In this document: piece after piece, positions 1 to 9,904 of the stretch
How positions within the stretch are numbered: position 1 is the stretch's first letter
How the letters are laid out: each line of letters opens with the position of its first letter
Assembly: GCA_004194705.1 (NCBI GenBank)
Contig: SADC01000399.1
Location: 62,001-126,000 of the forward strand
Direction of reading: 5' to 3'
Length of the DNA: 64,000 nucleotides
Source: Ditylenchus dipsaci
Taxonomy: Eukaryota; Nematoda; Chromadorea; Rhabditida; Anguinidae
Position numbers and translations under genes: made by a program
Notes under the pieces: model-generated
Seen by the model: the letters and a program-made list of their open reading frames with translations, nothing else
Told to the model about the DNA's origin: nothing
Databases searched by the model: none

Positions 1-348
1 TTTTCTCAAAAAAATGTGGAAATTCTGATCGGGCGTTAACTTTTTCCGCAACTGTATAGCAAAAAAAAAAGATTTTCAGTGCATGCTTGTTATCCCTTTT
101 GGAGTACCGTTTTTTCAAAGAGTTCAGAACAACATTGATACACTACACAAATAATAAATTTATTTCAGCTCCGTAGATGGAATTTTAATTGAAATTTTAA
201 ATATTCTGTTTTTCTAGATTACTTTTCCGTCGAAAATTACCGCAAGAGCGATTTTTTCGAAAAAAAATTTTTTTCGAAAAATTTTGAATATTTTTTCAGA
301 AATTTGGGCAAAAATGGGTTAAAGGGCCATTGACATCTACGACAACGG

Positions 349-528
349 TTGTCCTCCGCCAATTCAAAAAAATCCTAATCATTGAACTTCTGTACGGATT
401 TTCAACTTGGTTCCTAACAAAACCATACCTAAAATAAACTTCGAGGTCTTGTTTATTAGAAACCAAGCTGAAAAATCCGTACAGAAGTTCAATGATTAGG
501 CGAAAAATTTCGAATTGGCGGAGGACAA
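349..528. repeat. Foldback MITE (inverted repeat about 180 bp)
   Basis: Two arms of about 75 bp face each other. The left arm begins GTTGTCCTCCGCCAATTC and the right arm ends GAATTGGCGGAGGACAAT, with a short AT-rich loop between. No protein is encoded. Neither a target duplication nor a superfamily could be assigned. The remaining sequence between base 1 and 831 shows no exon, including no further aldolase exon. Confidence 0.75.
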
Positions 529-915
529 TCCAGAACGCGTAACCATAATCCTTTAAGGACCGAGGTAGCCCAAAATTTTCTGAAAGCAAAAATCTGAAAA
601 ATTGCTCCCCAAGGCTAAAATATTTGCGAAGAAACAAATTTTGGCAAAAATACTAAAAACACGCCATAAACATCGTAGAAAAAATAGAAGACCATAATGG
701 GAAAAAATCAAAAGTGCTTGGTCCCCCTGTGATTTTGGCTGAAACTAAAACAAAAAAGTGAATTTGAGACGAAAAAAGAAATTTGGTGCAAAAAGTATTG
801 CCCATTTAAAATCGCGTTTGTAACATTGTATGGTACTAGTGTCGAACAGTCACACCTTCAAAATTTTTGCTGACTACCAAAATATACACATTTAATCAAT
901 GGAATTTTTTTATTT

Positions 916-1293
916 TCACTCACAAGGATACAAATCACAAATTTGAGACATCAGATTATAAAAACAATCCGGACCAGAAAACATCTGAGACCACAGATGT
1001 TGCTCAATATAGGATCTAAATTCAGACGATGCAGTTCCGTATTCTTTCTTCTTTCTGGCCTTCAGCTTCTGCCACGCTGATTCAATGCTGTTGGTGTGAG
1101 CTCCAGTAATGGGATCCACAAAATGCTCTGACTGATAAAAATTTTAAATAAAATTTAACCTCTCGAAAATAGGACTTCCGATCACAAATAGTATGACGTG
1201 AAAGATTAGAGTTTGCTTCATTTTCTTGTGTTTGAAACATCAATTCATCCACTGAAGTCATTTTCGGGACCAACAGTAAGCCAGCTGAAACGG
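916..1293 (-). pseudogene. Merlin-like transposase, middle and C-terminal exons
   Basis: Acceptor TTTTGCAG precedes 1293. The exon reads PFQLAYCWSRK, then, after a one-base frame change at a run of A, MTSVDELMFQTQ and RHTICDRKSYFRE. A 28-bp intron-like gap (1132-1159, GTTAAA...ATCAG) leads to SEHFVDPITGAHTNSIESAW, the hallmark VDP-x-TGAHTN-x-IE-x-W block of IS1595/Merlin transposases with the last catalytic residue region, and stop at 916. The roughly 100 residues that normally carry the first two catalytic acids are absent between YFRE and SEHFVDP. A 28-bp intron is shorter than usual, so that gap may instead mark the deletion scar. Confidence 0.7.
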
Positions 1294-1343
1294 CTGCAAA
1301 ACAATCGAGAAAATATATTTGATACAGAAACAAGACATTCATA

Positions 1344-1510
1344 GGGTGCGATCTTCTTACCATTTGGCATAATGCCAAATGAGGAAAATGCCGAATGCAA
1401 ACTACCGTTTGGCAAAATGCCAAACGTAAAAATGCCCAATGGTAAAAATGCCCAACGGTGAAAATGCCCAACGGTAAAAATGCCCTACGGTAAAAATGCC
1501 CTACAGAGTT
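1344..1510 (-). repeat. Terminal subrepeat array, left end of the palindromic element
   Basis: On the minus strand the 15-17 bp word GGGCATTTTTACCGTT recurs about five times, followed by two small hairpins, CCGTTTGGCATTTTGCCAAA and CATTTGGCATTATGCCAAAT. The same array occurs at 3010-3215 and 4775-4925. Reiterated end words like this are typical of transposase-binding ends. Confidence 0.85.
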
Positions 1511-1774
1511 TTTCCAAATAATCAAATTGGTAAAAGGTTAAACTACATATCTGCTCAAAGAGTCCTTACCTGCTAGTAAAGAGCTAATAAAACTGAGAAA
1601 TGAGGTTTCAATAGTTTCAGGCGACTGTTGGATAATAAATGAAAAGTGGCCTTGAATTTTTTTTCTCTTAAAATGAAACATACATTTCTCAAATAATTAT
1701 TCCCCAACAAAACAGGCCGAACAGACAAAACAAATCACATAACAATAAAACATAAAATTTCTAAGAACCACAAG

Positions 1775-2635
1775 TTAAAGTGCCTTGACCATAGCATACA
1801 AATATTCTTTTGCGGTGAGCTGCTCAAATCTTTCAACTGTTTCTTTGATTACTGCATGGAATTCTGCATGCAAAGAGTACATAACTGGCGATTTTCAATA
1901 TAGGCAGAGAATAGAATTACCTTCACATAAGCAACGGGGTTCTTGAAAATTTTTGAGACTCGCTTCTTGTTGGCCTGCTGGTCCATACTATAACGAAGAT
2001 GAAAGGATAACACTCGTATGAAATAATTAATCCGCCCCACCTGCGCAAACTCGGATAAATCTCTCTTGAGTCAGCGAGCAGAATATTTATCTGGTCAGAT
2101 TTCCCGTATCTGAACAATAAACGCAACGGAATAAGGTCATAAATACAGATACAACAAAAACCAACCTCGCGTATTGTAGCCTTTCAGGAATTTCAAAGTC
2201 CATATTCGTCTGTTCTGAAGGAAGTTTCAGTTGCTTTGTCTTGCGCATAGTGAGGCGATGTCGTTGGTTAGAATTGGAAGGTAGCAGTAGCTTGGTAGCT
2301 TCATAAACGTCTCTTAGACTCTCCCTCACGATTTCGCCACAGCCCTAAAGTCACAAGGTCCATGTAAACTACGAAGAATACAAAAGAGGAAAACTACTCA
2401 CTCTGGTTAAGTCCCTGTCTTGTACTCTGTTTTGCTCCAACTTCAGCTTTTGATAGTCAACTTTCCATGGCTCCACCTCATGAGAATGGCTGTCGACGAC
2501 TTGGAGTAGCTTACCAGTAGATACTTCAATCCAGAGACGGCAGGAACGATCAACATCTTTTGTCTTCTTTCTCCTTCCTCCACGGTGCTCACAGCGAGCA
2601 AAGCGCATTTTTTGATCTGCGGAAAAACCTTCCAT
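1775..2635 (-). CDS. FLYWCH-like zinc-finger protein of the palindromic element (left-arm copy)
   Basis: Five exons can be read: 2635-2402, 2344-2166, 2109-2041, 1987-1921 and 1863-1775, with short GT-AG introns. Exon 1 starts at ATG 2635 and contains one C-x16-C-x17-H-x-H unit (residues 15 to 52) rich in Arg and Lys, which resembles a FLYWCH or related WRKY-GCM1-type finger. Exon 2 continues in phase (CGEIVRESLRDVYEATKLL). The last exon reads FHAVIKETVERFEQLTAKEY and stops. One junction, exon 4 to exon 5, is out of phase, so either that splice is wrong or one base is missing. Such fingers are common in DNA-transposon proteins. No catalytic domain is visible, so the element looks non-autonomous or carries an accessory DNA-binding protein. 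Confidence 0.55.
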
Positions 2636-3009
2636 AGTGAATAGAGCTGAATCGTGTACTACCTTAAAAAAAGCAGCTTAGAATACAACACAAACAGCTA
2701 ACAATAATATCTAATAAATGTGCTTACTTTCCTGTGCTTCTTGTCTTTCAAATCCGCAAGGCTTACATGCTCGTCAAGCTCAAGAATCTTTCATCTTCAT
2801 CGTAATCTGTTTCATCGTAGATCACATCTTATATGCTCGATTCACTGCTCTCGTTATCGAAGAGATCATCATAGCTGTTATATCTTGCCATTTTTTCTTG
2901 CTTGATCCTGAAAAAGACGCATGTTAAAGTCAAAATGTGAACTAAAAAATGCTTATTCAGAATAAGGAAAAGTCTTATTCGACAAAATTCTATGGAGCAT
3001 TTTCGCTAT

Positions 3010-3258
3010 TTGGGAAAAATCCATCGGGCATTTTTACCGTTTGCATTAATTACAAAAGACATTTTTACCGTTGGGCATTTGTACCGTTGGGCATTTTTAC
3101 CGTTGGGCATTTTACCATTGGGCATTTTTACCGTTTGGCATTTTGCCAAACGGTAGTTTGCATTCGGCATTTTCCTCATTTGGCATTATGCCAAATGGTA
3201 AGAAGATCGCACCCTATGAATGTCTTTGTTTCTGTATCAAATATATTTTCTCGATTGT
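3010..3258 (+). repeat. Palindrome centre: third terminal array plus a copy of the Merlin junction
   Basis: The spacer between the arms holds another terminal array, ending ATGCCAAATGGTAAGAAG, and then about 45 bp (TATGAATGTC...CTCGATTG) that match, inverted, the Merlin intron sequence outside the left end of the element, target duplication included. It is host flank trapped inside the palindrome. Confidence 0.8.
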
Positions 3259-3649
3259 GGATTTTTGGATTTTCCCAAATAGCGAAAATGCTCCATAGAA
3301 TTTTGTCGAATAAGACTTTTCCTTATTCTGAATAAGCATTTTTAGTTCACATTTGACTTTAACATGCGTCTTTTCAGGATCAAGCAAGAAAAAATGGCAA
3401 GATATAACAGCTATGATGATCTCTTCGATAACGAGAGCAGTGAATCGAGCATATAAGATGTGATCTACGATGAAACAGATTACGATGAAGATGAAAGATT
3501 CTTGAGCTTGACGAGCATGTAAGCCTTGCGGATTTGAAAGACAAGAAGCACAGGAAAGTAAGCACATTTATTAGATATTATTGTTAGCTGTTTGTGTTGT
3601 ATTCTAAGCTGCTTTTTTAAGGTAGTACACGATTCAGCTCTATTCACTA

Positions 3650-4510
3650 TGGAAGGTTTTTCCGCAGATCAAAAAATGCGCTTTGCTCGCTGTGAGCACC
3701 GTGGAGGAAGGAGAAAGAAGACAAAAGATGTTGATCGTTCCTGCCGTCTCTGGATTGAAGTATCTACTGGTAAGCTACTCCAAGTCGTCGACAGCCATTC
3801 TCATGAGGTGGAGCCATGGAAAGTTGACTATCAAAAGCTGAAGTTGGAGCAAAACAGAGTACAAGACAGGGACTTAACCAGAGTGAGTAGTTTTCCTCTT
3901 TTGTATTCTTCGTAGTTACATGGACCTTGTGACTTTAGGCTGTGGCGAAATCGTGAGGGAGAGTCTAAGAGACGTTTATGAAGCTACCAAGCTACTGCTA
4001 CCTTCCAATTCTAACCAACGACATCGCCTCACTATGCGCAAGACAAAGCAACTGAAAACCTTCAGAACAGACGAATATGGACTTTGAAATTCCTGAAAGG
4101 CTACAATACGCGAGGTTGGTTTTTGTTGTATCTGTATTTATGACCTTATTCCGTTGCGTTTATTGTTCAGATACGGGAAATCTGACCAGATAAATATTCT
4201 GCTCGCTGACTCAAGAGATATTTATCCGAGTTTGCGCAGGTGGGCGGATTAATTATTTCATACGAGTGTTATCCTTTCATCTTCGTTATAGTATGGACCA
4301 GCAGGCCAACAAGAAGCGAGTCTCAAAAATTTTCAAGAACCCCGTTGCTTATGTGAAGGTAATTCTATTCTCTGCCTATATTGAAATCGCCAGTTATGTA
4401 CTCTTTGCATGCAGAATTCCATGCAGTAATCAAGAAACAGTTGAAAGATTTGAGCAGCTCACCGCAAAAGAATATTTGTATGCTATGGTCAAGGCCACTT
4501 CAACTTGTGG
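3650..4510 (+). pseudogene. FLYWCH-like gene, right-arm copy, frameshifted
   Basis: This is the inverted twin of the gene at 1775-2635. Exon 1 (from ATG 3650) is intact. Downstream the copy differs by small indels: one G lost at the intron 1 acceptor (TTTAGGCTG against TTTAGGGCTG), two bases lost near 4055 (CTGAAAACC against CTGAAACTTCC), one A lost near 4430 (ATCAAGAAAC) and one C gained near 4497 (GGCCACTTC). The reading frame is therefore broken in this arm only. Confidence 0.65.
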
Positions 4511-4774
4511 TTCTTAGAAATTTTATGTTTTATTGTTATGTGATTTGTTTTGTCTGTTCGGCCTGTTTTTGTTGGGAATAAATTATTTGAGAAATGTATG
4601 TTTCATTTTAAGAGAAAAAAAATTCAAGGCCACTTTTCATTTATTATCCAACAAGTCGGCCTGAAACTATTGAAACCTCATTTCTCAGTTTTATTAGCTC
4701 TTTACTAGCAGGTAAGGACTCTTTGAGCAGATATGTAGTTTAACCTTTACCAATTTGATTATTTGGAAAAACTC

Positions 4775-4925
4775 TGTAGGGCATTTTTACCGTAGGGCAT
4801 TTTTACCGTTGGGCATTTCACCGTTGGGCATTTTTACCATTGGCATTTTACCGTTTGGCATTTTGCCAAACGGTAGTTTGCATTCGGCATTTTCCTCATT
4901 TGGCATTATGCCAAATGGTAAGAAG
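4775..4925 (+). repeat. Terminal subrepeat array, right end of the palindromic element
   Basis: This is the same reiterated GGGCATTTTTACCGTT word and the same pair of TTTGGCA/TGCCAAA hairpins as at the left end, in inverted orientation. Confidence 0.85.
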
Positions 4926-4942
4926 ATTCACCCCATTCATAC

Positions 4943-5199
4943 CTTCTTCAAGCTCAGATGTGTATCGTCGAAAAAAGTGTCGACTAGAAAACCTTTTTCT
5001 TTTCTGCACCTCTTTTTCGGGCATTGCCACAATGGATATTTTTGCGAAGGCTTTTCACGTAGACGCAAAGAAGAGCCACATTCACAGGAACGCTTGCTAT
5101 GTAATAAGCCAAGATGCTGGAGCTATTCGAGAAACTGATCGTCTGACCATTGGGCTCGATCAAAAACGTTCTTAAGCTTAAACCCCTTAGCTCATCCAT
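4943..5199 (-). pseudogene. Merlin-like transposase, N-terminal exon
   Basis: The minus-strand frame reads a WLQ-like helix, then CECGSSLRLRE and WQCPKKRC, which is the four-cysteine zinc ribbon (two C-x-C/C-x-x-x-x-C pairs) typical of IS1595/Merlin transposases, followed by FFDDTHLSLKK, matching the family's FF-x-x-x-x-L-x-L-x-K step. The exon ends at 4943 with donor GTATGA. Two defects are visible: a frame change between the ATG at 5199 (MDELRGLSL) and the zinc-ribbon frame, and a TAG where the family has Trp (LE-stop-LQHLG). The next exon begins at 1293 on the far side of the nested element. Known: the zinc ribbon is DNA-binding in this family. Inferred: the copy is inactive. Confidence 0.7.
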
Positions 5200-5484
5200 C
5201 GAGAACTCTGAAATAGAAATTTATTTAACAGAAAAAAATATTCCATTGATTAAATGTGTATTTTTTGTTAGTCAGCGAAAATTTTGAAGGTGTGACCTGT
5301 TCGACACTAGTACCTTTTTGCTTTACTTTTTTGCTTTACTTTTGTGGCTGACCAACGGCAAATCAAATTGTAGCCAGTGAGATAAGCTACGATTGGAGTG
5401 GTTATTTGCCTGTGGTAATTCACAAAAAGTAGGTCCAACATTCAATGCCGGTAATTTCTTTTTAGAAAAATGGTATGTATTCAC

Positions 5485-8320
5485 CTGCTGACACTGCTCG
5501 ATGGAGTGATCCCCCAGACATACCACGTCTGGCTCAACAAATGGCACCAGTCCTTCTTTTTGGCAAATAGAAGCAAACCTAGCTAGTAAATTGGCATTTT
5601 CTTGAAGTGCTAGATGACTAGGTGTGTTTTCAGAGATGTGGTAGGCACATCTCCACTTGGCAAAACTGCAACCACCTTTTTTGTAGGCACTTGCTCTTTC
5701 GGCCAAGTTGTCCATGCCTAAAGAAAAATAGGTGTTTGTGTAAGCGTTTGTGTTTTATGGCCCAAAATGGTGCGTAGGTTCGATCACGCATGCTTGCATT
5801 TTACTAGAGATGAAGACAGGACAGGATCCTGTCCTGGTCCGTCCTGTTCGAAATTTATTAATAAACAAAATCCTGGTCCTGGTCCTGGTCAAATTAAAAA
5901 ATCCTGGTCCTGGTCCTGGTATTTGGCCAATCCTGGTCGTCGAATTTGGTAAATATAAATGGTATATTTTCGAAACGTCATCTTGAAACTTGAAAAAAAA
6001 GTTTAGTTTGTTGATCTTAAAGCCTCGTTCGCCTCCACTAAAGCGCTCAACGTCTTTCTTCGAACGCCACAGTCAACTTTTGAGGATTTGAGAAAATGTC
6101 TTTTGATTCAACCATGATGAAAGTACAGTCTTACTACATGTCAGAGTGCATTCCAACAGATCAAGATCCCTTAGACTTTTGAAGGAACTACATTTAGAGA
6201 GTTCAACATTTTACTGTTCGATTTTTTCTAGATTAACGAAGCGATCTATCCGGTGTTGTCTAAGCTTGCACGTCGTTTCCTGTCTGCTACAGCGACAAGT
6301 CAACCTAATGAGCAAGTCTTCTCCGTTGCCAGAGATGTGTACGACTACAGCCGAAGTAACTTGAATCCAGAAAAAGCAGAAATATTAATCTTCTTAAACA
6401 AATCACTCCCGTTGTTGAAGTATTGTTATTGAAAATTGTTTACTGGATGTAATGAATGTAGAAAAGTGTCAATAAAAATTTTGCTGACAGTTTAAATCGG
6501 ATTTCTGGAATTTAACGAAAATCCTGGTTTTTGGACCAGGATCCCGACCAGGATCCTGGTTTTTAGAATTTCTAATCCTGGTCCTGATCCTGGTCTTGGA
6601 CAGACCATAAAATCCTATCCTGAAATCCGTCCTGGTCACGTTTCTTCATCTCTACATTTTACTTTTTTGGCTTGTTTGATTGATTTATCGGGGTAATTTG
6701 ACTTTTTGACGTCAGATTCCGAATCAGCGACCCCAATTACCCTTAGACATGGGTCAAACAAGCCAAAATAATTAGCGTGCCATCACGTGGGATCGGACCT
6801 GCGCACCATTTTAAGCCATTTAAGCAAAAAGAAGCCATAAAACACAACGCTTATTACCTGCTCCACCGAGCCTTTTAATTATTTAGTTCTTTTCCAACGT
6901 AAATAGCTTCCCCCCCTTCAATGTAATCTCCATGTTTTAATCCCAGATAAGGATTCAATATGAGTTTCCGGCCCACGCTCCAGGTAGTTAGGGAATCAAG
7001 CAGGAACTTGGATAAAATCTAAGTAGTTGGGTTACTTTCTTGGTAGTTGGAGCACAACTTAGGTTTTCGGGGTACACACCAGATTGATGAGGTGTCTTGC
7101 AGGAGGTAGGATACTTTTTGTGATCTTCTCCTTGTGACAATTTTTAAACTATACCCTGTGTTGTAACTTCATTGACACTGCCAGTGAGGCGCACTGAACC
7201 CTGGTCTACTTGAATGCCCACGACTATATTTTGTCGACGAAGCAAGTCCACTAATCTTTCTCCCTTCTCCGAATTCTATAATTTTTGTAAGTAGTTTTAT
7301 ATTTAAATAATTTGTAAAAGATGTACCTGCTGATATGTTTCACTGTAAAGAATAACGCCACTGATGTGTTTGGACAAATTTGGAGTGGTGAAAAGCAGTT
7401 GTCGGTACCGTCTTCTGTTTTCCGGTGTGTTAGGCAAATTGCAAACTTTTAGCTTTTCTTCCATCTGATCTAAAACAGCATTTTATAAAGTGAAAGTATT
7501 TGCTAAATACAGTCGAACATATTTAACTCATATGTGCTCACGTAAAAATTCAGTTTTTTCACCGAAAATAAATTAATTAGGTCGAAAATTGGTTCAACAT
7601 CCGCCCCTCAAGTTGGTTCCCGCCCACAGTCTGACACTTTTTTAAATTCGAATTTTTTTTTCATAATTCTGTTTTGACAGTCTGATTCGAATTTTGACGA
7701 TTGTTTTTTCAGAAAGATAGGCTAAGGTGTCTAATCCGCTTTTCACTCAAAAAGTGGGTTAAAGCGCTTTTTCGGGTGTTTCAGCATCTGAAACGTGTAG
7801 AAAACATGTTCTTAGGGCTAGGTCGACCATTTTTGGACAAAAACATTTTTGACCAAAAATTGACTTTTTGCCTTGGGGTACCAAGGTAAATGGTACTGGA
7901 GGGTACCTGGATTCCCCAATAGATGGATTTTGAACATAGTTTTCATGACTGGGACCTAACGCTAAAACTCTGTTATGCATAGATGTTTTATGCGTCTAGA
8001 GTCACTTTCGAGTGATTTGTTCCTAAGATATGTTGAACAGTTCACAAATCGTGTTTAAAAAGTGTCGGACCCTTGACGGAAACGAAATTGAAGGAGTGGC
8101 GGCTAAACAAGGTTTGACTGCAGTGCTGCGAAAATAGTTCTTTTATATTCTTTACTAGTGAAAACGAAATATGTCTAATTGTTTAACCATTTGGTTCATC
8201 AGCTGCCAGAATGCCTTTTCCTGGTTGAAGCAGTTTTTCCGCAATATCTAACAGCTCTAGTTCTTGTCGACGACTTAGCACAGGAGTGTTGATCAGACAA
8301 GCTGGGAGTTGAGCCACCAT
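5485..8320 (-). CDS. Fructose-bisphosphate aldolase, class I (N-terminal half, 4 coding exons)
   Basis: This glycolytic enzyme splits fructose-1,6-bisphosphate. Exons are 8320-8189, 7469-7327, 7275-7155 and 5717-5485, all with matching phases. Exon 1 starts at an ATG 3' of an acceptor (TTTTTTAG) and reads [11 protein letters not shown], the family's [12 protein letters not shown] block. Exon 2 has [10 protein letters not shown] and GVILYSET. Exon 3 has VVGIQVDQG and TTQG. Exon 4 has [44 protein letters not shown] and [10 protein letters not shown]. About 175 of the usual 360 residues are present; the Schiff-base Lys region (near 229) and the C-terminus are missing. The final donor at 5484 opens into an intron occupied by the Merlin transposon, and no later exon appears before the window edge. 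No frameshift was seen. A non-coding 5' exon with donor AAAG/GTATGT near 8367 is likely. Confidence 0.93.
5805..6654 (+). mobile_element. hAT transposon remnant with 8-bp target duplication
   Basis: Ends are TAGAGATGAAGA and TCTTCATCTCTA, flanked by the direct repeat CATTTTAC (5797-5804 and 6655-6662). Subterminal DNA repeats the word CCTGGTCCTGGT on both sides. At 850 bp it is far too short for a complete hAT. Confidence 0.9.
6075..6430 (+). pseudogene. hAT transposase C-terminal (dimerisation) fragment
   Basis: Reading frame pieces give [16 protein letters not shown] followed by a stop where the family has Trp, then, after an intron-like gap (acceptor TTTTTTCTAG), [31 protein letters not shown] and [16 protein letters not shown]. 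This is the hATC domain with its usual L-A-x-x-x-L-x-x-x-A-T-S-x-x-x-E-x-x-F-S core; N replaces S before E. No BED finger or catalytic region remains. Confidence 0.85.
7510..8120. mobile_element. pogo/Tigger-like MITE with secondary insertions (aldolase intron 1)
   Basis: It starts CAGTCGAACAT after TA and ends AAGGTTTGACTG. Inner words GTCTGACACTTTTTT and GTGTCGGACCC match the other members of this family in the window. The centre (about 7700-7990) resembles the foldback family with the TTGCCTTGGGG and GTGACT words. Confidence 0.65.
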
Positions 8321-8460
8321 TTTCCACAATAATAATGCTAAAAAATTATAGTTTGTTTTCACATACCTTTGACACGTCCAGCCCTGGTGCTCGTCAGCAG
8401 AATGTGTTAAACGCGATGATACCGGCGGTTTTCGCTTCAATACTTGACTAAGTTGGTGAA

Positions 8461-8660
8461 AAGGGCCTCTGGGCCGGTACCATAAGATGAGGGTAAGGTT
8501 ACTCGGGTAACCTTACTCGAGTAACCTTACCCGGGTAACCTTACCCCATAACGGGTAAAACCGTACCATAAGAAAGTTACCCGTTACTCGCTGTTTTACC
8601 CAGGTAACTGGTAACCTTACCAGTTATCCGATTCTTATGGTACGGGTAAATTTTAAAAAT
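8461..8660. repeat. GGTAACC-rich subrepeat array
   Basis: Words such as GGGTAACCTTAC and CGGGTAA recur on both strands, bounded by GGTACCATAAGA and TCTTATGGTACGGG. It looks like the reiterated end of a DNA transposon. A similar word cluster is at 10495-10560. Confidence 0.6.
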
Positions 8661-9900
8661 CAAGATTATGTTTTAAACTGCCACCACTGTATTTGAAAAT
8701 GATTTTATGCGCAAAAAATGAATAGCAGCGTGTGAACAACTTTTTTACTTGGCAACAAAAGTCACTTCAATATTATTATAACTTTTTTATTTGATAAAAG
8801 TTTTTCTATTTCAGATAAATTTTTCATTCATTCAATTTTCAACCAAGTTTAGACTAGAATTAGCACGAGAATTTACACGCAAAATATTTGGATTTGAATA
8901 ATACCATGTGAATTCACATCTTAATTCACGCCTGAACCCAAGCTCAGACCAGAATTGGCACATGAATTCACACGCATATATATTCCGACGTGAATTTCAG
9001 GTGCCCATCAATGGTCAGGACGACGTGAATTCACATGTGGATCAGGTGGAGGCGTAAAGTGACATGTGAGCCAGATTGAAGCGTGAAATAATGAATTATG
9101 CAAAAAATGCAACCCGAAATATGCGAAAAACGTGTATCTAATATGAAAAAATAACGTCAGAATCGTGTTAGTAAACAATAGAACTTTTGTCGGGTCCAAA
9201 TTGCTGATCAGCGTGCGCAGTGGGGAAGCGGAGATAGAAATACAGGTCCACCCCTTTAGTGACCCTTAAATATATTAGAAACTGATCCTTAGCTAGTAAA
9301 TACACTTGAGGGGGCTAATGCGAGGCGGGAGAGGGGCCGCTAACTCACCGATCGTGGCCTGGAAACCAATGACCCGTTACGCCCAGGCTTAATCAACTGA
9401 GTCGTATTTCGTGCCCGTCACTTGTCTATGACTCTAGGGCTTCGGAGATACACGGGCCTCCGGAAAACTGGGGATCTTCTGGGGGAGACGAGTATGAGTA
9501 ATACCACAAATTCATTGCACCTCAAATTTGGGTAATTAAACCCTTATATAACACATACAAATAAATGCATATTATGGGACCAACAATGGGGATATATGGG
9601 TCAACAACAAATATATTTCAAAAGGTTAAATGGAAGCATATATGTGGAAGCAAAAGCTAGTGCAAGCATAACGAAGTATAATAGGGAGCCCGCAAAGTGA
9701 AAATACATCAAAACAGAACAAATATATGGGAGCCACAAGTAAATAGATTGGGACATAAAAATATACTAAGTCCGGGGAAGACTAGACAAGAAAAATACAA
9801 GCAATTGCAATAAAATTACAGGTCCGCAAGTATTCTAAGTGTTGAGATAATACACGCAAAATCACAAGTTCTAGATTTATATACCAATTATTGACCCTAC
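8660..9900. other. Gene-free stretch with a GTGAATTCAC repeat and a GC-richer block
   Basis: 8870-9080 contains several spaced copies of GTGAATTCAC-like words. 9300-9500 is clearly richer in G and C than its surroundings (for example GGGAGAGGGGCCGC) and lacks any open frame I recognise. 9560-9900 is purine-rich with no recognisable gene. Confidence 0.45.
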
Positions 9901-9904
9901 TATA

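Larger units (their letters stand above)
1344..4933. mobile_element. Giant palindromic element inserted in the Merlin intron, 8-bp target duplication
   Basis: The element begins GGGTGCGATCTTCTTACC and ends GGTAAGAAGATTCACCC. It is flanked on both sides by the identical 8-mer CATTCATA (1336-1343 and 4934-4941). Its two arms (about 1344-3022 and 3259-4933) are near-identical inverted copies, each with a terminal array and a FLYWCH-like gene, around a 237-bp centre. The insertion lies exactly at the donor end of the Merlin transposase intron, and removing it restores a 51-bp intron with good GT and AG ends. The superfamily is unknown: 8 bp fits hAT, Merlin or P-like elements, and no DDE domain was seen. 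Confidence 0.85.
832..5314 (-). mobile_element. Merlin-superfamily DNA transposon, interrupted by a nested element
   Basis: Terminal inverted repeats of about 43 bp start GGTACTAGTGTCGAACAG at 832 and end CTGTTCGACACTAGTACC at 5314. Between them, on the minus strand, lie an N-terminal and a C-terminal piece of an IS1595/Merlin-type transposase. The gene's first intron holds a separate 3.6-kb palindromic element (1344-4933). Without that insertion the transposon would be about 0.9 kb. No clean target duplication is visible at the outer ends. It sits in the aldolase intron that follows exon 4, about 170 bp past the splice donor. The protein assignment is by motif reading; the superfamily is known for 8-9 bp duplications, which should be checked. 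Confidence 0.75.
5741..6853. mobile_element. TIR MITE interrupted by a hAT, in aldolase intron 3
   Basis: Inverted ends start TAAGCGTTTGTGTTTTATGG and end CCATAAAACACAACGCTTA. Each end also carries a GGTTCGATC / GATCGGACC word resembling a pol III B box. Without the inserted hAT it is about 255 bp. A related copy lies at about 11028-11262. Confidence 0.7.
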
